From positions 1 to 64,000 of the forward strand of contig JAXDDX010000171.1 of assembly GCA_034670405.1 (NCBI GenBank): a stretch of 64,000 nt of DNA, in the 5' to 3' direction. The first letter of the stretch is position 1. Each line of letters begins with the position of its first letter. Of this stretch, positions 12,101 through 23,573 are shown in pieces. Made by a program: the position numbers and the translations under genes. The DNA is from Hoplostethus atlanticus (Eukaryota > Chordata > Actinopteri > Trachichthyiformes > Trachichthyidae). The notes below the pieces were generated by a model. That model was not told where the DNA came from. It made no database searches and saw only the letters and a program-made list of their open reading frames with translations.

Positions 12101-13308
12101 ACCGGGATGTCATCCACCAGTGGGATTTCATGGTGGATTACATTGGTACAGCCCACATCCCCATCATAAAGGCTGAATGTGTCATGGTACCTAGACAACA
12201 GAGTCTTTGCTGTTGTTATTTCCTGGGGAGACAAGTCAGGCCATTTCAGCTCATCTAAGCCAGAGATGGTAGGAGAAGGGGGGGGCTCTACCGCCATGGA
12301 GCGGGTGAATGCGACCAGCCGGCCCTGGTCCTGGGTCTGTTCCTCCGCTCGTATGGTCTGGGATGAGGAATGCACATCGGCCAGATGTAGTGTCCCCAAC
12401 ACCGTTCGTGGCTTCAGCCACTGGTCTTCCTCCCCCACATTAACCACAGGGACATTGACGGTCCCCCTGGAGACAGATAGAAGAGAACTGGAGAGCAATA
12501 GGTTTATGGGCAGATTACCTTCCCCATACAGCAGTGGTTCCAGTAGTACAGTACTGAGCGCTGGACCTGGACCCTGATTACATGTGGCCTGGACAAACCG
12601 TAGAGAACCCGCCGGTATCCGGATTGCCCTGCCTGGTAGTGACACCGCTTCTCCCACCCGGCCGGTCTCAAGGAGTCGTTCCATTTGTTGGCATTGAGAT
12701 AGGGCGCTCTCCCACTCTTTTCCAGCTTGTTTGACTAGGGGGGAAGAGAAAAGCTGGTTACCATGCTCACGGAATAGTTCATCATAGCAGCCACTGATAA
12801 TGTTCATTCCCAGCAGGCCAGGCACAGCGTTTTTCCGACGCTGGGCAAGTGGGTCGGGAGGTTCTTTCACCACCAGGATGCCCATCTGTGGAAGGACTTT
12901 ACCCAGGACTTCAACATCTAGCTCCACATATCCCAAGTATGGAATATCCAACCCATTTGCTGCAGTCAGTTGAAGCCAATTACAGGATTTCAGCTGCTCC
13001 TCAGTTTGGGGCTTAAGATGCTTTTCAAAGAAGGCCTGGGTCACTGTAGTCACCATTGACCCTGTATCAAGTAGGGACGGCACCCCTACGCCCCCTATTC
13101 TGACCTGAACCACTGGACAACGTCCAATTAAGCGTGATGCAAGATTCATCTTATTTGAACCCACACAACCCCCCCCTGATGTCGGGCTCTCAACACCGGA
13201 GGGCGCTAGTTTTCCTGCTGCTCCACTACATTCACCCTTGGCCCCACCTGTCTGCCCTGTGCCCTTGACTCCACCCCCCCAGGAAACCCGCTCAGCTCGG
13301 CCCGGCAA
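9170..13308 (-). pseudogene. Pol region of Gypsy fossil 1
   Basis: Parts in order: aspartic protease with LLDTGSMVT; reverse transcriptase with FSTLDLASGYNQVPM and the catalytic box LLYLDDIVIFS; RNase H with FILEVDASHQGLGAVLSQ and YTDNNPLSYL; integrase with the HHCC finger (HDNHGHQGAERT and CKECERCVV) and the DDE core (VVAIDFATLE, HSDQGRNFEG, YHPEGNGQCERFNR). A Pro- and acid-rich tail follows. Product roles are those of the family: polyprotein cutting, cDNA synthesis and integration. It is largely open but broken. Confidence 0.9.
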
Positions 13309-14324
13309 AACCTAGCAATATGACCTGCTTTGTTGCAATGCATACATATTGGTTTACCATCTGGTTGAAAACGGTATGACCTTGGCCTATGGCCACTGGG
13401 GTGGGCCTGGGAAGCTGTGGGACTAGCAGCAGTAGATGAGGTACCTAGATGTTTAAGAAGGGCATCAAGTTGGGCTTGCTGCCTACGGAAGCACTCCTTA
13501 AGTTCCCCCAGGTCATCACTAGGCCTGGCAGTGATGGCACTCGTGTCAACATTACCCTCCCCAATTTCAGAGGTATGCGAGTCACACGAATATGCCCGTG
13601 CTCTTTGTGAACTAATAGGGGGCCTTCGTTTTCCCCATTTGATGGCGGCCTCACGTACCTCTTTAAAAGAGTGGGTAGGGTGCTGCCGAACTATGTGCGC
13701 CAATTCACGTTGCAATTTATGGTCACGTACATTTTCAACAAAAGTGTCACGAATTACCATATCTGGGTTTGACACACCACGTGGATCTTTACATTTAAGC
13801 AGATCCATTAACTCCAACAGGGCATGGGAAAATTCACGAATGGACTCATTTTCCCGTTGCTGCCGCTGAAAGAACTGCCTTTGCAGCGTCACATATGTTT
13901 GATCACAACCGAAACTGTCCAACAGCATGGTAAAAATCGCATCAGGGTTGGCTCTATCTGTTGGAGAGCTAAACTTAACCTCCCTCTTAGCCTCCCCATC
14001 TAAGAGATCACAGAGGAATGCTGCCTGTTCTACCACAGACGTTTGCTGCACAGACAGTGACTTTCGTGCTTCCTCCACCCACTCCTCCACAGTCATATGA
14101 TCCTGGGCCATAATACCCGAAAACCGTGGACACTTCCTCTCCTTGGGTGCATAAATATACACCTTTTCAGGTGCTGGGTTACCAATGACCCTGTTACTCG
14201 CTGCCTGGCCTGAAGACCCAGAGATCGGTACATCTCCCTGGTCTCTGAGCTGATTATTTTCTGCCTGTAGTTGTTTAACAAGCTCAGTCAAGGCCCTAAT
14301 TTGTTCTTCAGTGTCATTAGACAT
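13206..14324 (-). pseudogene. Gag-like region of Gypsy fossil 1
   Basis: About 370 residues. An N-terminal coiled-coil stretch (EEQIRALTELVKQLQAENNQ) leads into a capsid-like domain of the retrotransposon Gag family (FFQRQQRENESIREFSHALL). One CCHC zinc knuckle lies near the C-terminus (CMHCNKAGHIARFC). The family role is to package the element's RNA into a particle. The frame overlaps the start of pol by about 100 bases, the arrangement that Ty3/Gypsy elements commonly pass by ribosomal frameshifting. It is treated here as a fossil. Confidence 0.85.
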
Positions 14325-15640
14325 TTTAATGTTTTAACCTCCCATACACCGTAAAGTTAGAAATGTCCACACTATGAATCTCAAGGTGATCCTCAAGAGC
14401 AAATCTATTGGCCCATGATGCAATTTATTCAAAAATGGGTTATGGGTAAATGTTTAATCTGTTGTTTAGTTGTCAGTTTGTACGTGTATAACATTTAATT
14501 GTACATTGGTGCTAATGAATCCATATTTGAAATAATACAGAAATCTTTTTGGCATGCAATTGAAAAAAATATCATTTTGCCACCATGATTGAGAATTATA
14601 GTGAAATCATGTGATATATAATGCGTCGTAATTGATATTGAAAGTCGTAATGATAATTTAAATGGAAGGGGGTAATCACTGGGTGGTATATCACAGGACT
14701 TAATTTCACTAAAACCTTGGGGGGCCTCAGAAGGGCGGGGCCTTGGGGGCCCTCAGAGGGGCGGGGCCCTGGGGCCCGGGCCCCGTGCATTAATCCGTCT
14801 CTGGCACTACCACCCAACCAATATGCTAGCGCCAGCATACTTGTGAACAGAGCTATTTGCATTTAATTTATGCACGTATTGCATTTACAATTGCGAAGCC
14901 TAGCTAATTACTCTTGCTGTTTATATTTTTTTTACATTCATATCAAATATCCCAATAATCCATTGATTGATTCAGGGCATTTTATTCTTGTCTTTGAGAT
15001 CTATTTACCAGTCTATTGCAGTCATATGGCAAGGGTAACTCGAAATAGCAATTTAGAATTTTCAATTTAGTAGGGTTGAGCAGAATACTGATGAGCTACT
15101 TATGAGCTGCCCGAGTGAAATGGAGAGGATTTGAGGACATCTATAGGCTGAAGTGCATGAAGATTTTTTTTCCTCTCCAAGTATCCAAGAGGATGTTTGT
15201 TTGCGTTCAGCTCGAGCTCAACATGCCCAATTCCACACCTGCGTACCCCAGTCGTGCTCGTGCGTCAGTTGACAAGATCATCGCCGTTTCGGATAATTCA
15301 GGTATGTCAAGATTATTCCTTGTGGTATGTCTATTATGTATGTCTAAGATGCAGGTCTACTTTGACTTTGTTGTCGATTGATCAATCAGATGATCAGTTA
15401 TTGATTGATTTTCACTTATCGCAGGGTCCCATGGCTTACCATGTTGCTTGTTTTTTATGTAGCTAAATTACTAGTGTTTGCGTATCTGCAAACTTAGCCT
15501 GCTAAATTAAGCTAGCCAGAGACCTGTTTTACGAAGCGAGATTAGTGGGTTAGCAAGATAACTTTGGGCTTAACTCTGGCTTTTCGGTCTCACGAAGCCG
15601 AAATTGAAATTGACTATTCTTACATTCTAAAGATAATTTC
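14325..15640. other. Non-coding stretch with a GC-rich hAT-like end
   Basis: No gene is seen. At about 14715-14810 lies a GGGGCC-rich tract ending in GTGCATTAATCCGTCTCTGG. Read on the minus strand it starts CCAGAGACGGATTAATGCAC, much like the ends of some hAT elements. It may be one end of the decayed hAT that follows, but I found no partner end or target duplication. Confidence 0.35.
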
Positions 15641-15804
15641 CATTATTCTTGATTTCCAGCATACACGGACTCATGGCCAGGCTAGCACGGAACAGCCATG
15701 AAATAAAATCTATTGATGAGGGGGTCAAGAATCGGTTTAAATGGAGCTGGTTGCAGGAGACTGTCCAAGTTAAAGGAAACACCTTTTCACTGAATTGATT
15801 CAGC

Positions 15805-16035
15805 AAAGTTAGGTAACCAGGTAAGGCTATTTGCAAATTATGCAACCACCCAATTAACTATGGCACAAGTGGGAAGATTGCACTCCGGAAACATATGGAG
15901 CATCCAAAACACGTGAAAGCGTTGAAGATCCAACAACAGAACATGTACATTGACATAGCACCAGCAGATAATGTCATTGTTGCGGCTCCACACAACAACC
16001 CAGAGCAACCCAGATCAATTCCTCCTCTATGCAAC
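15805..16035 (+). pseudogene. Zinc-finger N-terminal piece of the decayed hAT
   Basis: One frame reads GKAICKLCNHPINYGTSG, then ALRKHMEHPKHVKAL, giving a C-x2-C ... H-x4-5-H finger of the BED/U1-like kind that hAT transposases carry at their N-terminus for DNA binding. The frame is open to about 16033 (VAQDQ), where the sequence turns into an apparent splice donor or simply non-coding DNA. Upstream homologous codons can be guessed but are interrupted by stops. Confidence 0.55.
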
Positions 16036-16364
16036 CGTGTTGCACAGGATCAAGTACGTGTTTTCTGATTTTGTATCAACTCTTTTTCAGTCAACTCTCT
16101 TTTCTTTTTTACAGTGTTTCAAACAGCTGGTTATTAACTTAGATAATGACATAACTAGAAATGGACTGAATTTAAACAGATCTACTAATTTGAATTAATG
16201 ACCAGACATAGCAGCGAATAAGATTGCTTCCAATGGGGAAAATACCCAAAGTATTATGTAAATATTGTGATTAAAATATCAAATACTGTTCTGAACAAAT
16301 TGCAGATTAGCCTACCCCTTCAAAACAATGGTTTTGACTAATAATGATAATCAGTGATGATAAT

Positions 16365-18281
16365 TGTAGTGTGTTGAGCTTCGTTATGAACGATGAGACT
16401 ATTTGGTCAATTCTGAAAATTGACAATTATTGAAATTATTCTTAGTAATTAATATCTTATTAATTAACACTTGCGGGGCACCACCAGTTTACACTGGAAT
16501 AGTCTCTTTATAGTGATATCAGTCTAATAATCAGAAGAAGTGAGCTCTAGATTTCAGTGATTTTCTACCTTCATGTCCAGGATATATCAATGACACACAA
16601 AAGCCAGTTCTTTATAAATGCAAAGATTTTATTAACTATGTAAATAAAACACCAATAAAATGAATACATGTATAGTAAACTAAAACAGATAATGGCAATA
16701 AAACTGGCAAACAAGATAGCAAGATAAACAGTGGCAGAGGATATATCAAATAAGGTAGAAAGTTAAACAGTGGCAGAGGATATATCAAATAAGAGTGGCA
16801 AATGATATTGGGATCAAAGATGGCAAGGAAGTTTGCACCGACAAAACGACTTGAGCCGTAATGCGTCTAATTGCGGCAATGTGGCAACATGAAAGATGGC
16901 TTGGAGGACAGCTGACAGTTTCCGGGAGACTTGGGACAGAAGGACAGAGAATAGTGGAGAGAGAGAGAATATTCTAACCTCACTTTCACAGTTCAACACT
17001 GCCTTTGCATCACCCGTGCATCAACAAGAAAGTTGGTTACCGTCTGGTTTGCAGGGTGTCAGCGGCGTCCTCGTCTCCGTGGTAACCGTCGCGCAGTCGC
17101 AGTGGACAGGTAAACACACGCACGTGTTGGTCTGGACCAGTCGACGTCAGGAGGGCCGTTGTGGAGTGCGGTCCGGGGGCCGTTGTTTGTCGGAGTCGTC
17201 GTGCCAACAGTTCACCTCAGTGGATATAGAGGGATAGGGCGATGTGTTGACTCACGTCGTTCAGGAAGCAGAGTAGAGTAGCGGCTGGCTTCTGACGTGG
17301 TTTCGTAGTCTTCTGGATCAGGTTGAGTGAACTCAATCGGCCGTCTCGGCAAGATTCACTCTGGAGCTGGTCTGGTACTTGAGCTGAGAGAAGAGCTTTG
17401 AGCCAGGTTCAAACTTAGTTACAGGACGGGCTGCGGAACAGGCTACAGGACGGTTGAGTTGAGTTTCTTGATGTTCCTTGATGTTTCTTGATGTCTTTCC
17501 GCCTGAGTTTTTACCCGTCCGCCCGTTGCAGGAGTTGTCCTCCTTTGTTCGTTCGAGTTCGTGAGATTTCGTGTGAGTTCTGACGTGTTCTGAGGTGTTC
17601 AGGGCTTTATGGTATGTCAGGAGTGGTAGGTGTTTCCCTCATTTGCATGCATCAGATTTACAACTTGATGACCGGTGATCACCATCCCCTAAACTGCATT
17701 TCCAGCTCAGGTTTGGAAAACATCATTTTTCTTGATCCTTTGGGGATGCAAGTGACATATTTAATCACCTAACAACAAATGGGTTTGAATGACACCAAAC
17801 ATCACTGTCTTACCACAAAATACTGGCGAGTAAACCAAAAGTCCTGATAACACATTCGGTGTGCCTTGAATAACCAAGATACTACATTGGGGAGTAGGGC
17901 ACATCATCTGCCACAGGATGTGAAGTTTAAATCTAATAAAACATATAAAGAAAGCACATTTTTGCAACACATTCCAGAGTTTCTTTGTTCTCTTATTCTG
18001 TGTCTCCCTTGGAAGGTAGATTAGGTACATTTCCCCGGCCCTTATCATCGGTCCCATCTCCTAATGGCACCAGAGCGGGCTAGTCGAACCTGCAAAGTGT
18101 TACTTTTGGCAGCTTTATGGGGGAAATCCAGCTTTTGCTGCAAAGGGGGTTCCTTGGGTTCCTGGGAGCACAGCAGGGGTCTTGACCTCATAGGAAGACC
18201 CTGGGAGAGGAATGTGTTAGTCTTTGGGTGTTGCTGTGGTCCGAAGAGGGGGGGAGGCTGATGTCTCCGGCATACACTACA
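16365..18281 (-). mobile_element. LTR-like 1.9-kb repeat, copy 1 (fossil)
   Basis: The ends are TGTAG...CTACA, and the 4-bp flanks TAAT match on both sides (16361-16364 and 18282-18285). TG...CA ends with a short target duplication suggest a long solo LTR. Much of it (16365 to about 18046) is repeated in inverted orientation at 33648-35129, and a shorter piece occurs at 46842-47283. Read on the minus strand it contains an AATAAA-type signal shortly before the end. No coding domain was recognised. The retroelement family is undetermined; 4-bp duplications are seen in several retrovirus-like groups. Confidence 0.6.
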
Positions 18282-18349
18282 TAATGATAATAAACTTAGT
18301 ACTTTGGGAAATTATTTTATTTAGGATGTATGGTGTTTAATCAAATTCT

Positions 18350-18531
18350 GTTTTTCAGGCACTCATTCTTGGATTTGTTGCCGAGAATTTTCTTCCTCTG
18401 TCAATCACACCAGGGATTGACAGAGCTGGCTAAAGATCCGAAAGCACTTGCTGAAATCTCAATGGACAGGACATCTGCTTCATACAAGCTCACCCATGTG
18501 TGGCCACCTGGAGCGACTAGCACTCCAGTTA
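18350..18531 (+). pseudogene. Middle piece of the decayed hAT transposase
   Basis: Short in-frame runs such as ILGFVAENFLPLSI and MDRTSASYKLTHV fit the same hAT-like protein as the pieces further right. One frameshift lies between them. The piece is cut at the TTA target site of the Harbinger MITE. Confidence 0.5.
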
Positions 18532-19177
18532 GGCCGTGGTTACACCTGTCTTTTCAATGCGATCTCGGTCATCCGATTACGCCAAGCTGCATGAAGTGAC
18601 AGGTGTAGACGCACAGAGGTCGCTTTGTGCTCGCATTGTGTTCGGATCAGCCAGGCCACCTCGTGAGGTGGACGAGCTCGCTTTGTGTTCGGAACTCTGA
18701 ATAGTCTAGACGCAATCAGGCACCTCAAAACGCATACAGCGGGGACACGTCATCAAATCACGCCCATTTCCCTCCAGTTCTGCCGCAAATTTTGTTATTT
18801 ACCGGGAGGAAAAGCCATGGATGACGAGAACGATAGCAGGGCCTGGACGAATACCGAAACAAAATATTTACTTGCTTTGTGGGCGTTTCGCGCCGCTGCT
18901 GTTGTCTCCTCAATAGCAAACGCCTTGTACGGGCCCTACCGCGACTACACACAATTCGTAACATAAAGTAAAGGAGCATAATCTCCCGCACACCCAGCAC
19001 CATTTTCAGGGATTGTTGTTATGGTTATTTAAATACTGCGCGGGAACCGGAAATCCGAACACATATCTGGCCAAAGAGCTCACATTTAACTGTCAAGTGT
19101 AGACGCACCACTTGTGTGTTCCGATTAGCAGATTCCGTTTACCGAGATCGCATGAAACGACAGGTATAACCACAGCC
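18532..19177. mobile_element. PIF-Harbinger MITE with TTA target duplication
   Basis: Inverted ends of about 40 bp: GGCCGTGGTTACACCTGTC on the left and GGCTGTGGTTATACCTGTC on the minus strand from 19177, both running on to GATCTCGGT. The flanks TTA/TTA (18529-18531, 19178-19180) are the 3-bp duplication expected for PIF-Harbinger. Its 646 bp are too short for a transposase, but the element keeps the start of the accessory Myb-like ORF. It sits inside the decayed hAT transposase. Confidence 0.85.
18817..18966 (+). CDS. Truncated Myb/SANT-like ORF inside the Harbinger MITE
   Basis: The ATG at 18817 opens a 49-codon frame that starts MDDENDSRAWTNTETKYLL. The spacing of Trp and acidic residues (AWTNTETKYLLALW) is that of the first helix of the Myb/SANT-like DNA-binding protein that PIF-Harbinger elements encode beside their nuclease and which helps bring the nuclease to DNA. 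The rest of the domain is gone, so the product is almost certainly not functional. Confidence 0.5.
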   Translation: MDDENDSRAWTNTETKYLLALWAFRAAAVVSSIANALYGPYRDYTQFVT

Positions 19178-19180
19178 TTA

Positions 19181-20104
19181 GTTTGTATAATGCGACTACG
19201 CCACTCCCAAGTATAGGGTGGGAGAGCCTCACAATAGGCTTGGGTCAATTTCCCCAAACCAGGTAAGTGTTCAGTTGAATGAACCCACAGCGTTTACAGA
19301 ATAAAGGTTCTTTATTATAATTTTGGGGAACAGTACAAATGCATTTATGGATAAAACTAAGATTAAAAAAAATAAAATAAAACCCTAACAGTCATCCAAT
19401 CCTCTTAGTGTAACTCCAACAGAATGGCCACCAGGGGGAACACGCACATAGGGTTGACTCAACAGAGGATAAAAGCCAGTACGAATAAGCCACTAGTGTG
19501 TCACTAAGATTAAATACACAATTAAACTGTGAAAATGGCTTGTGCAACTACAAAGTGCAATGTGCTGATTGCTCAAACAACGTTCTCAATGCAAACAACA
19601 AACTTCATATACCCATTTAACAGGGGATCAGTAAAAGACCAGGTCATGGCGGAGAACAGCCTGTCGTAGCTTCGCCGAAACAGTGGACACAGTGCGCAAT
19701 TTAAGTTTGTTCCCTCAGCCCTATGTTCCCTCAGCACCTAAGAATTTTAAATTTTTTCTATAACTTTTTGAGATATCACGCTAACAATATCCGATAACAG
19801 ACAGACAGAAAAACAAACAAACAAACAGACAGGGTCGAAAACATTACCTCATTGGCGGAGGTACTGATCTGAGGGAACATAGACACGCTCCCGAATTCAC
19901 CACCTATTCCATATCACAGTCCTATAGGCGACATGGCAAACATGTAACATTTGTCATGAATCATTTAGGCTTAAAACAGATAACAATGTGCATTGATTAA
20001 AACATAAGCTTACCTTGAAAATACTAACAGAGGCACATACAACCAGGAAGTAGCAGCGGACGGACCCGGGCAATAGTTGTCACACAAGATGCCTGTTCTG
20101 GTAG

Positions 20105-20140
<36 letters not shown>

Positions 20141-20223
20141 TGGAAAGGGGGAGGTATCGAGGCAATTAACTCTGCCGGGAATTTAGGATTGGTACCACTG
20201 GCTACACATGGTGTGAAGAAGAC
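19181..20223. other. Unassigned insertion-like stretch with a TA microsatellite
   Basis: This lies between two pieces of the decayed hAT transposase and so is probably inserted DNA. It contains a motif occurring twice in opposite orientation (GTTCCCTCAG at about 19730 and CTGAGGGAAC at about 19870), a short CAAA/CAGA-rich tract at 19800-19830, and a (TA)n run at about 20107-20137. I recognise no protein and could not define its ends. Confidence 0.4.
20107..20137. repeat. (TA)n microsatellite
   Basis: About 30 bp of TA repeat within the unassigned stretch between pieces of the decayed hAT. Confidence 0.95.
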
Positions 20224-21420
20224 TATCCAAGACTATCCAAGACGAAGTACTAGAGGAAATAAGATTATATATTGATGAGGCCACAAGCAAGACAAACAAA
20301 AGGGTATTAGGTGTGCTTGTTAGCTACTGGTCCGAGAAACACGAGAGGATGGTTGTACAACACCTTGCAGCTCTGGCGCTCATATCTGTAACAGCGGAAT
20401 CTCTCTTCAATGCACTGGATGGGCTTTTTGAAATGACTCTCCCATGACATAATCTGGAGTCCATTCTCATGGACTCATGTGCTGTGATGAGGGGCTCTAA
20501 AAATGACCTGGAGAAGAAGATCAAAGACCGCCATGCCCCTCAACTCCTCGACATTGAAAGTGACTCATGTCAGACCTGCACACAGACCACAAATGGTCAG
20601 CTGACATGAAAGACGGCCTCAGAGAAATTTGCAGCATATTTGGAATCCATTTCTCACGGCCAGAGTGCTATATCTCACACCGGTGGCTCTCATGTTGGTC
20701 ATTGGTCATGTTTTACTATGCCTTCCTGAGCAATGAAGATAAGAGTACATACAAGGACATTGTCAATGCCATTCTACAATAGCGGGGCATACAGGAAGCA
20801 GGCAGGACCCGGATCAAGGAGTTGTGGAAGGAGTTGGGGAACAGGTCCAAGAACTTCACAAATGAGGGGAAGATGAGAAAGGTCAGGATTTGCAAGAAGG
20901 TGAGAAAAACGCCCTAAACATCAACTGTAGCTGTATGGGTGGGGGGAGTGGGCAAAGTTTTAAAATTAAAACAGTACATTTACTTATTGGTTGTTAAATA
21001 TTATTATTTTCTTTATTTAATCAAGATGCTTGTTAAATGTACATTGCTGTGATTGCTTCAGAGAGAAAATATGTTTCTATGTTTTGGCAGGTGCTATTTG
21101 AGGACAACTTGCGCTCCACTTCTATTCAGCAGTCCTTCCCATGCTGAAGCATTACATCCTGTTTTTTCAATCCAAGGACCCAAAGGTTCATAAACTCCAC
21201 GATGAGCAGGAGAGACTCGTCAGGGAGTTTTTATCCTGCTTCATCAAGCCTGAAGGAATCTGTCTGGGCCGAAGATGAAGTTTCTCAACCTGAACTCCAC
21301 AGAGGCCCATCTTGCAGCACCTTTTGTTGGCTCTGAGGCCTCATCCATCCTTGACCAACTTGGGAGGGAACACTCTGTGGTGAAGGCTTTCAAAACTAAG
21401 GTATGTTATGGCCTTATTTG
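20224..21420 (+). pseudogene. Catalytic and C-terminal pieces of the decayed hAT transposase
   Basis: Clear but broken similarity: IDEATSKTNKRVLGVLVSYW, MDSCAVMRGSKNDLEKKI and APQLLDIESDSC form the region around the second catalytic Asp of this hAT-like group. SRPECYISHRWLSCW and the stretch around ELWKELGNRSKNFTNEGK follow. After a non-coding gap (about 20900-21085) the C-terminal part continues (FNPRT/SKDPKVHKLHDEQERL, then LNSTEAHLAAPFVGSEASSI). Several stops and frameshifts are present and no complete domain survives. Confidence 0.6.
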
Positions 21421-21424
21421 CACA

Positions 21425-21916
21425 TATCAAATGTCTGTGGCAATTAGAGGATCAAGTTGATCTCCTGAGTCCCTCGTTGTTTGGAGTGTAGAAAATGAGG
21501 GCCTTGTTTGTTCATTTTTTTCTCTCATTACACTTCTCCTGTTCCTTTGTCTTGTCATGTCTTGCTGTATTTGGGTCAGTGTTTTTTCTTTCATGCGGCG
21601 TCATGCTAAACTATTGACTGTAATCCTGACTGTTATCCTGAGGAACTGTTTGAATGTTTGTTTTAAGCGAGACGGAAGAGAGAGAAACTACAGAAAACTA
21701 CAATCGTAGCGTAATGGTACATATCAATTTATCAAGCCCATCCTGGATGCTTATTCACTTTGTTTTTATTTTTGTAGAGGTTGGCCGAGCCTGGTCAGTT
21801 AGCTGCTAGCTAAGGCTAGCTAGCTTATCTACATATGTTAGCATGCTAAGCTAAGTTGCTAGCATCGCTAACTTTCATTGTTTACTTTTCCAAGTAACGT
21901 TTCTGTGTATTTTGTG
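21425..21916 (+). other. Non-coding, probably partly the 5' UTR of the L2 LINE
   Basis: No gene is seen. The sequence from about 21640 runs without a visible break into the first ATG of the LINE ORF1 at 21917, so its right part is probably that element's 5' UTR. A TAGC-rich run (21800-21870) is low-complexity. Confidence 0.35.
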
Positions 21917-23573
21917 ATGTCTGAGCAGACTTCTCACCACCTCTGTGAGGGTTGTGCTGTTCTAAGCCAACACATATCCGAGCTAGACAGGAGGATTTCC
22001 ATTTTTACATCGGATTAGGAAGGATGAGGATGAGTTGGACTCAATGCTAGCTATCACTCACCAGGCTACCTTAACCGGTATGGAGTCTACTCTGCCATGG
22101 AACAGGATTGTCACTATGGACGTTCAGTCTGTGTTTTCGGAACCATCGAGCTGTTCTACTCCCCTGCCTGCTGGAGCGGATACCTGGGCTGTGATGCCTA
22201 AACCAGGCCGAGCTCGCAATGTTCCTAACGCAGTGTCCTGTCCCATCCTGGAGCTGAGGAATAAATATGAAGTGCTAGCTGGGGAAATGGCTCATACTCC
22301 AGATTCCTGTGGACCCTATTCTGAGCTAGGGTCCACTTCTGCCCAACGCCGCAGACTGCTGAGACATGCCGGTGATCAGCCGGAGAGGGGAAGGCCTCTC
22401 TTCTTCAGAGCGACTGGAGGCTCCATCTACCAGAGCCCAGACCGACACAGACGCCTTTGCTAAGGTAATTACTGGCACTGTCGCTGTCTCTACTGCTGTG
22501 GGGGCAGTCGATAGTGTTGGTGCTGCTGTTGGCAATGGTGGTACGGCTGGGGATGCTTTATCTGTCATTGCCATGACTGATCCTGGCACCCTTGCTGCCG
22601 CTCCTGCTGTGCGTGTTGCTGTTGGTACGGTTGTATTGGATGCCGCTGCGGTCCCTGCTGCTGATGCTGTCTCTAGTAGGTTAGTAGGTTGCTAACTTAT
22701 TGCACTCTTACCTTAACACTAGTTATGCTCTTAGTTGCTTGTTTAGGAAGGAAATGCACTTACGATTTCTGGTGACTAGTAGTTTTCTTGCCTACCTATG
22801 TTGAATGCACTTATTGTAAGTCGCTTTGGATAAAAGCGTCTGCTAAATGACTAATGTAATGTAATGTAATGTACTGTTGGCGCTCTCCTTGCTGCTGGTG
22901 CTGTCCCTGCTGCTGATACTATCTCTGCTGCTGATGCTGTCCCTGCTGGTAATGCTGCCCCTGTGTTGGATGCTGATGCTGTCCCTGCTGTTGTTGCTAT
23001 CCCTGTGTCCATGGGGGGTGCTGACCCGAGTGGGGAGCACTCGGCTGCTGCTGAGGAGCAGATCAGAGCTGTTCCTGTTGTCTCTCCTGTAGTCTCTGAC
23101 ACCCTTATCATTGGTGACTTGATTGTCCGTTATGTTTCGGTGAAGGGTTGTGAGACTAGGTGCTCCCACGTCTGCTGCCTGATGCGTCTCTTGATTCCCT
23201 GGTGGTTCATGTAGGAGCCAATGATGTTAAAGCTGGTGCATCAGAACTGTTAAAGGAGGATTTCTCCAAACTGTTTGACACTCTTTGGGACACTGGTAAG
23301 AACGTTCTATCTCTGGTCCCTTACCCTGTCTCAATCGGGGGGATATGAAGTATAGCCGCCCTCGCCAGCTACATCTTTGGCTGAAGGGATGCTGTTGGTA
23401 CTGGGGCATTCCATACGTTGACAATTTTACTCTCTTTAGTGACAGGTATGATTTGTACAATAGGGATGGAGTGCACCTGAATAGTGTTGGAGCTAAGCTG
23501 CTCTCAAGGAACATTCTTGATGCACTACAATCCCTCTTGTATGAGAAAAATCTCTGCATACCTGTAAACTGAT
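21917..23573 (+). pseudogene. LINE ORF1 with an esterase-like domain
   Basis: The first ATG (21917) gives MSEQTSHHLCEGCAVLSQ, a Cys-containing start seen in fish L2 ORF1 proteins. A coiled region with IRKDEDELDS follows after a frameshift. A long Ala/Val-rich low-complexity segment (about 22490-23010) encodes repeats such as VPAADAV. The end is an SGNH/GDSL-like esterase fold: SDTLIIGDLIVRYV, SLVVHVGANDV, and RDGVHLNSVGAKLL with the Asp-x-x-His pair. The block I serine (GDS) is here Leu (GDL), so the esterase site is lost. ORF1 proteins of this group are thought to bind RNA and membranes or lipids. At least three frame breaks plus the SINE insertion. Confidence 0.7.
22688..22871 (+). mobile_element. 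L2-tailed SINE or LINE 3' fragment, copy 1
   Basis: The end GTCGCTTTGGATAAAAGCGT, then CTGCTAAATGAC and (TGTAA)n, is the conserved 3' tail of UnaL2-type LINEs and the SINEs they mobilise. A nearly identical copy is at 48556-48862, and a 66-bp piece lies at 34134-34200. It splits the low-complexity part of LINE ORF1. Confidence 0.8.

Larger units (their letters stand above)
9170..14324 (-). mobile_element. Ty3/Gypsy retrotransposon fossil 1
   Basis: A minus-strand gag region (13206-14324) is followed by a long pol region. The part order protease, reverse transcriptase, RNase H, integrase places it in Ty3/Gypsy (integrase after RNase H). The coding part is nearly whole, with about one break. 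I recognised no LTR at either end, and an L2-type fragment has inserted at the pol-distal side. A largely open frame argues for moderate or low age, but the missing LTRs mean it is a relic. Confidence 0.9.
15690..21420 (+). mobile_element. Decayed hAT-type transposon, split by insertions
   Basis: Pieces of one transposase lie in order on the plus strand: a zinc finger at about 15800-16035, a middle piece at 18350-18531, a catalytic-domain piece at 20224-20780, and C-terminal pieces to about 21420. They are separated by the LTR-like insertion 16365-18281, the Harbinger MITE 18532-19177, and an unassigned 1-kb stretch that includes a TA repeat. The pieces carry several stops and frameshifts. 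Terminal repeats were not identified, so both outer limits are approximate. Confidence 0.6.

Noticed and set aside
12179-12577. Plus-strand frames across the Gypsy pol region
   Set aside because: Antisense shadows of the pol region.
22877-23092. Leucine-rich frame that looks like a signal peptide or membrane protein
   Set aside because: It is the shadow of a GCTGCTG-type low-complexity segment in LINE ORF1.
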